A stretch of 64,000 nucleotides of DNA from Oryzias latipes (taxonomy: Eukaryota; Chordata; Actinopteri; Beloniformes; Adrianichthyidae), in assembly GCF_002234675.1 (NCBI RefSeq), contig NC_019864.2, positions 20,586,582-20,650,581 on the forward strand, given 5' to 3'. The notes below the pieces were generated by a model. That model saw only the letters and a list, made by a program, of their open reading frames with translations. It ran no database searches and had not been told where the DNA came from. This document shows positions 1-11,020 of the stretch, in pieces. Position numbers and translations under genes: made by a program. How positions within the stretch are numbered: the first letter of the stretch is position 1; each line of letters begins with the position of its first letter.

Positions 1-968
1 CCTGTCGTGAGTTTCAAAGTGAAATACAAGAATTCTTCTGCCATCTTTGCTGCAGAGAATGGAACCCAGAGAGGATCGAGAGCCAGACTGCTCACATTGT
101 GCTTTCTAAACAGTGAGACATACCACTGAGACACATTTCATTCAAAAACGAAATTCAAAAGTAATGTTAGGAAAAAATTGTTCCAAATTCAAAACAAGCA
201 CAATATCGTTACACAAATAACTACTAAATAAATGGAAACAATAACTAGGCATAAATATTGTTGTTTCCACATTGCTATTTGTATTAGCGAGGTAAATTTG
301 TCATGAAACCTTGGGTAGTGACATTCCACGATAACAACAGCTTGGCTCGTCCTCACCACAGGGGCACTGCCCAGGGGTTTGGGGTTATAATTCAGAGTGA
401 AGGTGTAGACCAGGGAGTCCTCTGTCATCTGGAAAACACATTGCGCAGCCATTCAGAGTCAGAGACAGGAATAGTTTACACTATTTCCATTTCCAAATCT
501 GTTGGGTTTTTTTCAGTTACTGGCATTGTGCAACAATGTTCTTACTGTTAACACGCTCCCACAGTTCTGCAGTGGAGATTCAAAAATGAGCACTTGAGCC
601 GCAGGATCCTCAGCTGAAGGAGGACACGTTCCCAGAGTGAGGTCAGCTGGGTCAATGAACTGGCCGATCCCAAACAAATCCTTTTTGGCTTCCACATGAG
701 CTAAATCTTCTCTGCATTCAACAGCAACAGTTGCAGCTGGAACAGGATATCTCTGCTCAAATGGCACTACAGGTTTGGCTTCAGGCTGAGGGTCAGCAGG
801 GTATTTCCAGGTGAGCTCTTTTTCATGCAACTGCTTTTGCTGGGTGGGATCTTGAGGCGTTTTACTCCCTGTTGGAGGGTATGAAGGTTTACCATAGTTA
901 TGCTGAGCATCACAAAAGCCGTCAAGCAGGGCCAGCACCACAAGGCAAACCGCAGTGAACTTCATCAT
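1..968 (-). CDS. Choriogenin L / ZP3-like egg envelope protein, 5' part (cut by window edge)
   Basis: Three exons are visible on the minus strand: 546-968, 310-428 and about 1-105; the rest lies left of the window. Joining them keeps frame across GT-AG introns. The start MMKFTAV is followed by a hydrophobic signal peptide ending near CDAQ, then a short Pro/Gln/Lys linker. The ZP-N half of a ZP domain begins around TVAVECREDL and contains QNCGSVLT, MTEDSLVYTF and VSSLALDPLWVPF, which are ZP3-type hallmarks. ZP3-class proteins in fish are made in liver (choriogenins) or ovary and polymerise into the egg envelope through the ZP module. The perfect oestrogen element and TATA box upstream argue for the liver, oestrogen-induced type. 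About 215 residues are present. The ZP-C half and any C-terminal processing site are not seen. ZP3 class is confident; choriogenin L is inferred from the start sequence and promoter. Confidence 0.9.
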
Positions 969-1039
969 TGTGGCTACACAAGCACGAGTGATTCAAAGAG
1001 CTCACTAGGTGCTGTAGGAACTCCTGAAATCACTGCAGG

Positions 1040-1047
1040 CTTTTATA
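1040..1047 (-). promoter_or_regulatory. TATA box of the ZP3-like gene
   Basis: Read on the minus strand this is TATAAAAG, about 70 bases upstream of the start codon at 968. That leaves room for a short 5' leader, as in many liver secretory genes. Confidence 0.75.
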
Positions 1048-1312
1048 ATTCTGTGAACCCATTTTCTTCTGCCACATTCCCACCCCTTCCAGTGGTCACT
1101 CCCCTTTCATAGAAATAGACATCCCAAGTGACTATTGCCAAAATACTGAGAATAGTTGTAGCTCATTGGAGTTACTTAATCCTTGTAGTGCAAACTAAAA
1201 AAAAAACATTGCTTTTTTCTACTAATTTAAAAGATTATTTTGTTCATGTACATTTTCTCTTACACTAATGTCCACAGATGCACAAATAATTAACAAAGCA
1301 GAGGTCATAAAG

Positions 1313-1325
1313 GGTCATGGTGACC
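1313..1325. promoter_or_regulatory. Perfect oestrogen response element, ZP3-like gene side
   Basis: The sequence GGTCATGGTGACC is an exact GGTCAnnnTGACC palindrome, the consensus site for nuclear oestrogen receptors. It lies about 265 bases upstream of the minus-strand TATA box. A GGTCA half site lies 10 bases to its left (1303-1307). Oestrogen induction of choriogenin genes in fish liver is established; use of this site is inferred. Confidence 0.85.
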
Positions 1326-1825
1326 CAAGGTTAAGTTAGGTTGCCCTATAAATGACAGGTCAAACTGTTTTGCTAAAGTACATATTGTGAAGCTCTCTAA
1401 ATCAATATGGCACCACAAAACAGTGTCGGTGTCATTTTCACCTGGGAAATGTTAAAGTGCCCTGCAAAATTCAATGCACTGGTTTAAGAAAGTTTCCAAT
1501 CAATATGAGTACTCGCTTATGTCACTAGTGCAGAAATCTTTTGAGAGATAAATCAATAAAGGCAAAAGAAAAAAGCTTTTATTTGTAAGCACAATAGCCT
1601 TAAACATTTATGTTATGTTATATGTTAGCGTTGCGTTACGTATGTGCAAGATGCTGAGCCCAACATGCTTCTGGTTGTTGCAGGTTGGCACCATGTACCA
1701 TAGAGCCATATCTGTGTGCTCAGTGAAGCACAGATTTTGATCAAGGCAAAAAAGCTTTATACAGCCTTACGACATTTACCAGTTATATAGATAAACACAC
1801 AACTTGTTGTATTAACATCTCATTT

Positions 1826-1930
1826 GTATGTACAGTACAGACCAAAGGTGTGGACACACCTTCCCATTCATTTGAATGAGTCCTGTATGTGCTTTTCTGT
1901 ATTTGCCCAGGGTGAGGAACAAAGAGCAGA
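1826..1930. repeat. Dispersed repeat fragment
   Basis: A stretch containing CAGACCAAAGGTGTGGACAC resembles the end of a widespread non-autonomous DNA transposon of fish and frogs, recognised from memory. Only one end is evident here. Confidence 0.35.
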
Positions 1931-1984
1931 TGTGAGACTACTTGTATCTATTTGTCAAGAATGAAAACCATGTTTACACATATG

Positions 1985-2200
1985 GTAAATGGAAAATGCC
2001 GAATTCTTGTTTAGCGCTTTTCTACCTTCCTCGAAGACCCAAAGCGCACAAACCCATTCAGCCATTCACACACACACATTCAAGTTAGCGTTCAGCCTCT
2101 TGCCCAAGATCACTTCGACACATGGGCGGGCAAGGCGGGAATTGAATTGTTCCAATCTGAGGTCGACTGCCCTACCACTGCAACACGGGCACCCCATTAA
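1985..2200. repeat. Common teleost dispersed repeat fragment
   Basis: The segment with TTAGCGCTTTTCTACC, AAGCGC and the run of CATTCACACACACA matches a repeat type often seen in fish intergenic DNA. It has no coding content. Family assignment is from memory and uncertain. Confidence 0.4.
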
Positions 2201-3765
2201 GACAGAGATGCTGAGAAGTTCAAATCACGTTTTAAACTTTACCTATAATTTCAAGATAAGTCTCAAATCTTAAAACTTAAATTTAAAAATAATGTTTAGT
2301 TATAACAAGTTGTTATTACCTTCTTTTAAATATTTTCTGGAGACACAGCAACAGACAGTTGGTGTTTCTGCATTCTCAATGCAGAATTATGGTAAGAGAG
2401 CTTTTACTTTTAGATTTCAGAACAATGCCTGGAACTAAAAATTAAATAAGCATAAAACTGTGAAAATTGTTTACAATTTCCAAACCTCAAGTATTAGGTC
2501 ATAAAGTCAAGTCTCAGTTCTCAGGATGTGAAACTAAGGTGCAACTCAAGTTAGAGTTTCAAGTCCACGTTCCCATCGCAACATAAAGATGCACAGAGAT
2601 GTCCGTGGTATTTGACACTGTAAATGATCAATGTTGTTGTTGTGTTGTTAGACTAGTGGCTTTATGTTCTGGTTATTTTTGTAAGGTGTTGCTAAACCAT
2701 TACATGAAAACAAGCTGGTGTTCAATTGGAAATGATAGCAGTGGAAAATGCTTGAAAAAACAGGTATTCTGGAGGAGTTGGCTTGGGAGAAAAGGTCAGG
2801 TTTTTGCAACATTATTAAGGCAGATGTCCCTATGACCCAAACTCCGGACATGTGCAAGAAAGTGGAAGTAAGGATAGATAGAATGTTTGACCCATACAAA
2901 CATGAGAATGAAATTCACCAGATGGATGTGACTGTAACCTGAAGTACTATAGGTCAAAACAGCTGCATTAATTGCGTAGAGGTCAAAGGTTTTTCAGCCC
3001 AAAACGGCAGAAGATGTATGTAATCATAAGGAGAAATATACAGATAAACCTTCTGATTTTGATATAACAATATTCAAATTTACTTGCTTTATTTTTGTTG
3101 TTGTTGTTGGAAGGAAGTCTTTTTACACATATTTTTCATGCCAAAAAGCAGTATTTACCAGATTTCATTTTGTTCCATATTTTACTGACTGCACTGTTTA
3201 AAATGTTGTGTTCTTCTTGTTTCAGTCAAAAAATCTTGAATGGAAATTTTGCGATATTTTATATTAAAAAATATTCCACCAAACCCAAAAAAGAAAAACT
3301 CAGTTTTAAAGAAATTTTGAAGTACAACATGAACGTTTACCTTGTGAACTCGCTCATCTAAAGCCAGATGACCAAATTAATTTTCAATGTCTTTTAGTTA
3401 TTTAATAGCAGATGTGTTTGTTTAATGTGTAACCATAAATCAACACTGGTAGGTTATGTAATCCCTGTGAAGGTTTTTCTTTTGAAACTGTTCAAACATG
3501 ACACAATGTATTCAGTTGGAATATTAACTAATGGCTTTTACTCTGAGTAGTAAAAAAGAAACAGTATAAGTGATAATTTATTTACATTATAAAATACCTT
3601 TGCTATTATTGAACCAGATTATGCCCTGATACATATTTTATGCAACATTAGTTTAAATGGACCTTGTTTGCAGCATGGCATCTATTCTGGATGTTAAAAC
3701 AAGCCAACCAGGAAGAGGTCTACCTGACTGACAGCTCTGGGCAACAAATTGGATGTGAGCAATCA

Positions 3766-3778
3766 GGTCACGTTGACC
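3766..3778. promoter_or_regulatory. Perfect oestrogen response element, choriogenin H-like gene
   Basis: GGTCACGTTGACC is an exact GGTCAnnnTGACC palindrome. It ends only 7 bases before the TATA box at 3786, so a bound receptor would sit directly beside the general transcription machinery. It supports direct oestrogen control of the plus-strand egg-coat gene. Confidence 0.88.
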
Positions 3779-3785
3779 TATGTCT

Positions 3786-3792
3786 TATAAAG
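3786..3792 (+). promoter_or_regulatory. TATA box of the choriogenin H-like gene
   Basis: TATAAAG lies 64 bases upstream of the chosen start codon at 3857, consistent with transcription beginning near 3815. Confidence 0.8.
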
Positions 3793-3856
3793 GTCTGCAC
3801 ATTCCCCACACCGTTTTCACAGCATTTTGTGTAATCTAGGACTCACTCTATGCTGT

Positions 3857-6494
3857 ATGGCCATGACGATGAGGCTCATACACTTCTGTCTTTTGGCAGT
3901 CACTCTGCATAATCTGGCAGATGGTCAGGGTGACAAGGTAGGTCAGCCGCCTCATTATCCCCAATATCCTCAGCAGCCTCAACATCCTCAACAGCCTCAG
4001 CAGCCTCAGTATCCTTCAAAGCCTCAGCAGCCTCAGTATCCTCAGAATCCTCAGCAGCCTCAGTATCCTTCAAAACCTCAGCAGCCTCATCAGCCTCAGA
4101 ATCCTCAGCAGCCTCAGTACCCTTCAAAACCTCAGAATCCTCAGCAGCCTCAGTATCCTCAGAATCCTCAACAGCCTCAGTATCCTTCAAAACCTCAGCA
4201 GCCTCATCAGCCTCAGAATCCTCAGCAGCCTCAGTACCCTTCAAAACCTCAGAATCCTCAGCAGCCTCAGTATCCTTCAAAGCCTCAGCAGCCTCATCAG
4301 CCTCAGAATCCTCAGCAGCCTCAGTATCCTTCAAAACCTCAGAATCCTCAGCAGCCTCAGTATCCTCAGCAGCCTCAGTATCCTTCAAAACCTCAGCAGC
4401 CTCAGAATCCTCAGCAGCCTCAGTATCCTTCAAAACCTCAGCAGCCTCAGTATCCTCAGAATCCTAAGCAGCCTCAGTATCCTTCAAAACATCAGAATGA
4501 TCAACAGCCTCAGTATCCTCAGAATCCCAAGCAGCCTCAGCAGCCTCAGAATCCTCAGCAGCCTCAGTATCCGTCAAAATCTCAAAATCCGCAGACTCCA
4601 CCATCAACATTTCACTCTTGTGAAGTAGACGAGTACTATAAGATACCATGTGGCTCCTCAAACATCACTGCCTCGGAGTGTGATGCAATAAACTGCTGCT
4701 ATGATGGACACACTTGCTACTATGGCAAATACGGTAAGTGCTCTGCTTTTTTACTTAAGATCAATTTTTGAAATAAGGCAGTGGCACAAAAAAGTAAATG
4801 GCCAAAATTGTCATGTGTTGTTCTCAGTGACTCTTCAGTGCACCAAGGATGGCCAGTTTATCATAGTTATTGCCAAAGATGCCACACTGCCGCATATTGA
4901 CTTGGAGTCAGTCAGTTTCCTTGGATCAGGGGCCGAATGCCATCCTGCTGGGGCTTCTTCAGCTTTTGCCATTTATCAATTTCCAGTCACCTCTTGTGGC
5001 ACTATCATGAGGGTAAGATTTGGAAAAATGTGTATGTTTTTTTACACACACACACACACACACACATACATGATTTCTATATTTTCTATAGGATGAGCCT
5101 GGTGTCCTTGTCTATGAGAACCGGATGTCCTCCTTTTATGAAGTTGCTATTGGACCTCGTGGAGCCATTACCAGGGACAGTCACTTTGAGTATGTGTTTT
5201 GATACAACAAAGCTAAATAGTAGCGCCATTTAGTTTTTTGCTACACCTGAATAACCGAAGACATTGTAGGTTTGAAACAAAACAGAACAAAGAACGAACA
5301 AACTGCAGATAAAATAAAATAATGAAAAGCAAATCAAAATTATTCTGATTTTAGTTGTTTTGCCCTGTTTTTAGGCTGTCTGTTCAGTGCAGATATATTG
5401 GTACTTCCGTTGAGGCCTTGGTCACTGAGGTGGATTTGGTTCCTCCACCGGGCCCAGTTGCAGCTCCTGGAATCTTGCGTGTGGAACTTCGACTTGGCAA
5501 TGGACAATGTCAAGTCAAGGGTTGTTATGAGGGTAAGTTTGAAGAAGACGTTAATTACTGCTGGTTTTCATTTAAATAATGGTTTTACTAAATTCTCTCT
5601 TCTTTTGTTGTTGCTTTTGCAGAGGATGTGGCCTATACCTCATATTATAATGATGCTGACTACCCTGTCACTAAGGTTCTCAGGGACAACGTCTACGTTG
5701 AGGTCCGAATGCTGGAGAGGACTGATCCTAACCTTGTCCTAACTCTTGGGAGATGTTGGGCAACAACTAGCTCCTTCAGCAACAGTGTTCCTCAGTGGGA
5801 TTTGCTAATTAATGGGTAATAACCAATTTTTGGTTATGCTTTTAAGTGGGCATAAGTTATGATTAATACCATTCTAAACACCCTCTACAACTTTCACAGC
5901 TGTCCAAACATCGACGATCGGTATCTAACAACGTTAGTTCCAGTGGATCCCTCATCTGGACTTCCGTTCCCAACTCATTACAGACGTTTTATTTTCAAGA
6001 TGTTCACTTTTGTTGGAAATGGTCCCACTTCTCCATCTGACCCTAGCAAGAAGGCACCCTCAGATGCACCAAACCTACCTTTGAAAGAACATGTATGGAG
6101 TCTATTTTTCTGAGACAAAAAACAAACTTTGTTTTTACTATTTTGTTATAAACAGACATCTCTAACAAAATTCTATTTCTCCCAGGTGTACATTCACTGT
6201 GATGTTTCTGTGTGTCAGCCTACTCTTTCAAACAACTGTGAGCCTTTGTGCCCTTTAAGAAAGGGTAAGTCGCAAAATGGTCACAGAAATCATCAGTGCC
6301 ATGATGACTGCTTTATCTTATTTAAATATCTCCAACTGTTAATATGTTTTGTCATGCCTTTGTACTGAGTGTAACTAATAATTGGCTTTTTTTTAACAGC
6401 AAGAGATGTCTCTGGATCAACAAGGAAAGCCTATAGAGAAGAGACAGTTGTTGTTAGCAGTGATGAGATTGTCTTCACTGCTGCAAGTCCTTAA
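3857..6494 (+). CDS. Choriogenin H-like egg envelope protein (Pro-Gln repeat, trefoil, ZP domain)
   Basis: Eight exons: 3857-4733, 4828-5012, 5092-5189, 5375-5532, 5623-5815, 5900-6092, 6186-6264, 6400-6494. They join in frame to 625 residues. Order of parts: signal peptide (HFCLLAVTLHNLADG); Pro-Gln-Tyr repeat to about residue 250; a trefoil (P) domain at about 253-292 with all six cysteines; then a ZP domain. The ZP-C exon has CDVSVC, and a basic RKAR site resembles the C-terminal processing site of ZP proteins. No C-terminal membrane segment follows, as in secreted fish choriogenins. Trefoil plus ZP marks the ZP1/ZP4 class; a Pro-Gln N-terminus is typical of choriogenin H, whose tail is a transglutaminase substrate when the egg coat hardens. 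The start could instead be an ATG at 3863 or 3869, or at 3827; 3857 was preferred because it sits well downstream of the TATA box. Confidence 0.93.
3960..4600 (+). repeat. Coding tandem repeat, Pro-Gln-Tyr-Pro-Ser-Lys array
   Basis: About 640 bases within the first exon are built from 9-18 base units encoding PQQPQYP, SKPQ, NPQQ and HQPQ. Larger blocks near 4080, 4197 and 4287 are near-identical, which points to recent unequal exchange or slippage. Repeat number is expected to vary between individuals. The array stays in frame throughout. Confidence 0.9.
5044..5067. repeat. (CA)n microsatellite in the choriogenin H-like intron 2
   Basis: About twelve CA units lie just upstream of the acceptor at 5091. 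Confidence 0.9.
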
Positions 6495-6629
6495 AAAAAA
6501 GGGAATTGATCATCAGCTTGCTATGGTAAATGAGCTAAAAAACAAATTTAAAATAAATCTTTTAATAGTGAACTTTGTTGTCCTGGGGTTATTTTTTTTA
6601 TAAATAACTATTATTGTTATCATTGTAAT

Positions 6630-6635
6630 AATAAA
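6630..6635 (+). terminator. Poly(A) signal of the choriogenin H-like gene
   Basis: AATAAA lies 136 bases after the stop codon, the first canonical signal downstream. Confidence 0.6.
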
Positions 6636-7062
6636 ACATAGGCCGAGCAGTAACAGATATGACACAAGCATTTTAATTTGGTAAGTCAGAAAAGTGTCAG
6701 TTGTTAAACTTCTATAGTGTAAACTCACTCTGCAGTGTTGCAAACAATTGGTTCAATAATTTATTAAAGTTGTGTTCAAATCAACAGACCGAAGTGAAAC
6801 TTAAGAGTTTAAAAAAAAAACTACTGCCCATCAGTTGATGTCTGTAGATAAGTACAGAAATGCACAAGTATCCACTTGAATCACTGATCCTAAGATCACA
6901 CAAAGTCCAAATCCAAGAAAACACAATTTGAACCGTGTGTTAAGCACAGCTGTCAGAGCCATGCCATACTGATACCCTCTACACACAAACAGCTCACTGC
7001 CCAGATGTAACAAACCTTTAATGCTGATTGATGCTAAACCCAATGAACCTGTGCCCACTGCA

Positions 7063-7425
7063 GGGGGGTATTCCAGAAAGCATGTTTAAACTACCCTGAC
7101 TTTAAGCCTGAACTCTGGCTGAAATCCACCTGAACTCTGGGTATGTGGGTTCCAAAAGACCGGATATGAGTTAGCGTAATAACGCTCGAGTTGGTAACCC
7201 TAAGTTAATGTGCGTTCACGGCAAGTAAAGACATTCTCAATGGATTGCCGTTTTCCGGAGTCACCATGGAAATGCGTGGAGAGAAAAAAAGAGAGCGCTA
7301 TACTTTAGTGAGACGGAGTCGGAGATTTTACTGATAACGTATGAAGATTATAAGACCATCAAAAAAGTAACACGGCTCATCAGCCAAAGAAAGTACAAAG
7401 AAAAAGAACAAAGTAAACGCACTAG
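7063..7425 (+). mobile_element. PIF/Harbinger fragment with Myb-like protein remnant
   Basis: It begins with GGGGTATTCCAGAAAGC, an end type seen on fish Harbinger elements (from memory). At about 7290-7420 one frame reads YFSETESEILL and YEDYKTIKK, which resembles the Myb/SANT-like DNA-binding partner protein of Harbinger transposons. No intact frame and no matching right end were found, so this is a relic. It is separate from the element starting at 8242. Confidence 0.5.
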
Positions 7426-8698
7426 TTTCTGATCTTATTTCCATTTTCCTTGTGACGCATATATAAAACTTATCCAATTTTGTAAACTTAAATGAATTAC
7501 TTCTATTGGTAACAAGTAATTGTGTTAAGTTTATTCAACATAATTTCGTACATGTATAAAACTCAGTAATTCTTTATACAACTCAAATGTACATGTTTGT
7601 CTAAAATTAATTTTACTGATTTATGCTGCTTTTTTCTGCAACAGACAAAAACTTAAAACATAAATTTAAATTTTTATTTAGATAACCAGTATGTCACATT
7701 TAACAGTTTTTAAATTATTTCTTTTTTTACACCACATTTTTGGTCTAGGGGTACTTTGAGGAGCATAACATAAAAGTAATGTTTTGGCCACCAATTTTAA
7801 ATGAACAAAGACACCAAAATGAATGTCTCCATACAAATATAAACACATTTATTTACAAATAAATGAACAATAACTAAAAGTGAAGCAAAAAGGCTTCAGG
7901 GTGAACCAAGGCCAAAGTAATAAACAAAACCCCACCTAACTGAAATGTGAAATCTTAACTGTAAATGAAAGAAAAGGGAAATCAATGACAAAACACTAAC
8001 CTCCCAAGACTAATCATAAACAGGAAAAAAACATATGCAAAAGAAAATGGCAGTTCACCCCAACAGTTTCACTTAAAACATGACTAGCCTGAACAAAACT
8101 AGAAATAACTACAAAGTACCACTAAGTGCGACACACAAAACAGTCAGAGAAGAGTGTCACGCTGCAGTGGAGACATGTTGCAGCAAGGCTCCCTTCTTAA
8201 AGGCTGGAGGTCCACATGGAGCTTTTGAAGGCTGTCTCCATAGCTGTGTCCGAATTACCGCCCTAACCCCTAACTACTAAAACCCTATATAGTGCGGCAC
8301 TATATAGTTCTCTATATAGTTCTCTGAATTTTCAAAGCAATTCGGACACCCGTGCTCACTAGTTTTCTCTTTCGGGTGTTTTCAAATGGCGCTTGGCACG
8401 AAAACAAAGTGGCGCATTACCGCCATCACCTGGTCTGGAGGGGAACTACTTCTATTTAACGCCGAGAATGACACCCATTTGTCAAAGTAAAAATATAATA
8501 AAAATGAACATTTTATGAAGACTATTTATGAATCTGCTGTGTTCTGATCATGGAAAACGTGGCTGATTTGTAAATAATAAGATTACAAACACATTGGTGT
8601 AGATTTTATGTATTTGTTGATAAATAAACCCTAAAGTCATTAGTCCATGGCAATATTTATTTTTGTGCCGCTGAACGATTTACGGGCTCTTGCGAGGC

Positions 8699-8750
8699 AT
8701 ATATAAAGCTATTTTCAGTAAGCTACCTTACTGAAAATAGCTTTATATAT
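8699..8750. repeat. Perfect inverted repeat, 24-base arms, 4-base loop
   Basis: Arms 8699-8722 and 8727-8750 are exact reverse complements around CTAC, with a core of AAAGCTATTTTCAGTAAG. It is inside the Harbinger-type element. It may be a subterminal transposase site or a mutation-generated snapback. It is not a terminator of any gene. Confidence 0.85.
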
Positions 8751-9289
8751 GAATCTGTCCGTGTTCCTGGCTGTAATTCAACTGTTTTTCATGGGATCAA
8801 ACCAAAAACGAGCAGATTTGCAGCATCACAGAGCGGCAAGGAGAAGCAGACGTCTCAGAAGATTTCCTCTGGATGCCCCTGACCAGACATGAACAACCTG
8901 TGAGTTACACTTAAAGTTTTTTTATTAGTTCAATTTAAGCATTTGTTACTAATTGTGCTCAAGGTTACACAGTCTGCTGGGTAAGACTTTTTAACATTAT
9001 TTTTCAACACTGGGCTATGAACTGTATAGTCTAACTACATGAAACACTTGTGAGATCAAAGTTTAGTATTTTTTATTCAGAGTCAAACCATATCACTTGT
9101 TTTAAACAAAAATACTTTAATTTTTAAATATTTATATAAAAATCCAAAAACCCAGCCAAGAAAAAACCCACGAGATTTTCCAGCATTTATAAATTCGTCA
9201 TAAACTAAAATTTAAGACATCAGAATAAAATGAAACATTCAAAAAAATCAGATTTAATTTTCTCAATGAAATAATTATTTTTCTATTTT

Positions 9290-10220
9290 ACAGGGTCTTC
9301 CACGTCTCTACTGCTTTGCCAACATAAAGGTGTCTGTCGTGGCCCTTCACGCTGACGGTCAGTCCGACACAAGACCAGACCCGCAGATCGGTTGACCCGC
9401 AGGACCATTGAGCAGGTGGAGCAGCTTCGGGTTCCTCACACTCTGGGGGGGGGGGCACAGGAGACTGAGGTCCTGGTGTTTTTTTTTCTGGCTGGCGTGT
9501 GGCACATCTTACGGTGTGGTAACCAGGGCCCTTTACATGCCACGGTCCACTGTGAGCGACGTTGTCCACAGGACGGCAGACCGGATCCTCCAGCTGATGA
9601 GCAGGGTCACCCAGCATCCAGTGGGAATGAACTGCCATTAGTCACCTCTGGTTTTTTAGCAGCTCGCTTGGTCTTCCACCTTCCAAAAGGTCGTAGGGAG
9701 CATTGATGGCTGCCACATAAGAATAAAGGCCCTAAAAGAAAATGCAGCTTGTTATTTTAACAGGAAGCTTTTTTCTCCATTCAACTGCAGGCTGTACGTG
9801 ACTAATGCCAAATTTAGAGATATTTTTGTTGGGAATCAAGGATCAGTCCACAGTTCACAGGTTCTACGTAAAAGCCCAATTTATGTAAATAAAACATTAC
9901 CCACCTGAAGGATCCTTTTGGGTGATGGTGGGTATCCCTGCAATGCTCATCCCATCACGCTGCTGACACCCTACAGGGAACCCATGAGGAATGCGGTTCA
10001 GGCCCGTTACAACCAGCACCACGCCAAGGCATGCTCTGTGGTGGAGAGAGCATTTGGCATTATGAAGATGAGGAGGAGAGCAATATTTCTGGGGGCACTG
10101 GAAGTAAAACCAACCTTTGCAATGAAAATCATTGCCTGCAGTTCAGTTCTGCACAATCTGTGCATCAGCGAAGGGGACTGCTGGGAGCCACAGATGTTGA
10201 GCCACACCAGGAACCAGTAG
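9290..10220 (+). pseudogene. HARBI1-like transposase remnant
   Basis: Conserved pieces appear in order but in shifting frames: LTRRTIEQ near 9395; MPRSTVSDVVHRTADRIL near 9540; GSIDGCHIRIK near 9700; RDIFVGNQGSVHSSQVL near 9820; GDGGYPCNAHPITLLTPYRE at 9918; and VVERAFGIMKMRRRA near 10040. These match the PIF/Harbinger (DDE_Tnp_4) nuclease. The three catalytic acidic residues appear in SIDGCH, GDGGYP and VVERAFG. A run of G near 9444 and T near 9480 mark slippage sites where the frame is lost. The reading frame is not functional as it stands. Confidence 0.75.
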
Positions 10221-11020
10221 GACGGGTAAAGTGGCGTCCGTCTGCGAGGACAAATCTCTGCTTTCCTTTCAGCTCCAACTGTGACACACATGACTCTAGA
10301 AGACCAGGATTATTGTTAAGATGTATAAGAATAAATGTTAACATATAAAACGAAAATGTAAATATGTACATTTTATATTTATATGAAAATTCTTTTGAGA
10401 TTGTTAAAAATGGCTCAGATTTAAATAATACATGTAAATAATTCATTTTTGTTACTGCATTTATTAAACAAATTGCAAAAACAACGACGACGTTACATTT
10501 TGTGAACAATATTTTAAACTCAGGTAAGCTTAACAGACTCTCCTGTCACTCTTTGTCCCTTCGTGCTCTTTCCTCCTCTCCTCTTTCAACAACAACCTTT
10601 ACCCCAACATGACAACGATTACAGTTTAATGATAAATGAATACAAATCTGATCAAGTGTCTCTTACTCCCATCCGGCACGAGCTTGCCTGATAAACAAAC
10701 AGGCTATCTTTCTCCATCCACAGATGGATCAGATTTTCCTTATCCTCGTCAGTCCCTACATATATAAACACATTTAAAAAATGTGTTAATAACTTATTAC
10801 TACGGTTAGAACTCACTCATTTTTTTATGTAATATCAACAGCGTTTGTTTTTAGCATTCGGCGCTAATTTGCGCGAGCGTTAGCTTTAGCATTACCGAAA
10901 TTGATGAGCTTCCAAACAATGTAGATAGTCGATTGAGGAATATAACATATTAAACACATCATCTTACGTATTTACAAATATATTTTACAACAGATACTTG
11001 ATAGTTTTAAATATACTTAC

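Larger units (their letters stand above)
1126..3760. other. Divergent intergenic region between the two egg-coat genes
   Basis: About 2.6 kb of AT-rich DNA without a supported gene lies between the divergent starts. It holds the oestrogen elements, scattered GGTCA half sites (for example near 1360 and 2980) and fragments of dispersed repeats near 1830-2200. Short open frames here show no domain or splice pattern. Confidence 0.6.

Noticed and set aside
3900-4433. Long minus-strand frame rich in Asp, Thr, Glu and Ala opposite the choriogenin repeat
   Set aside because: It is the reverse reading of the Pro-Gln repeat, which has no stops on either strand because of its composition. No start context, splice pattern or homologue.
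3960-4600. Regular direct repeats that could suggest a CRISPR array
   Set aside because: Units are 9-18 bases, coding, without unique spacers, and inside a eukaryotic exon.
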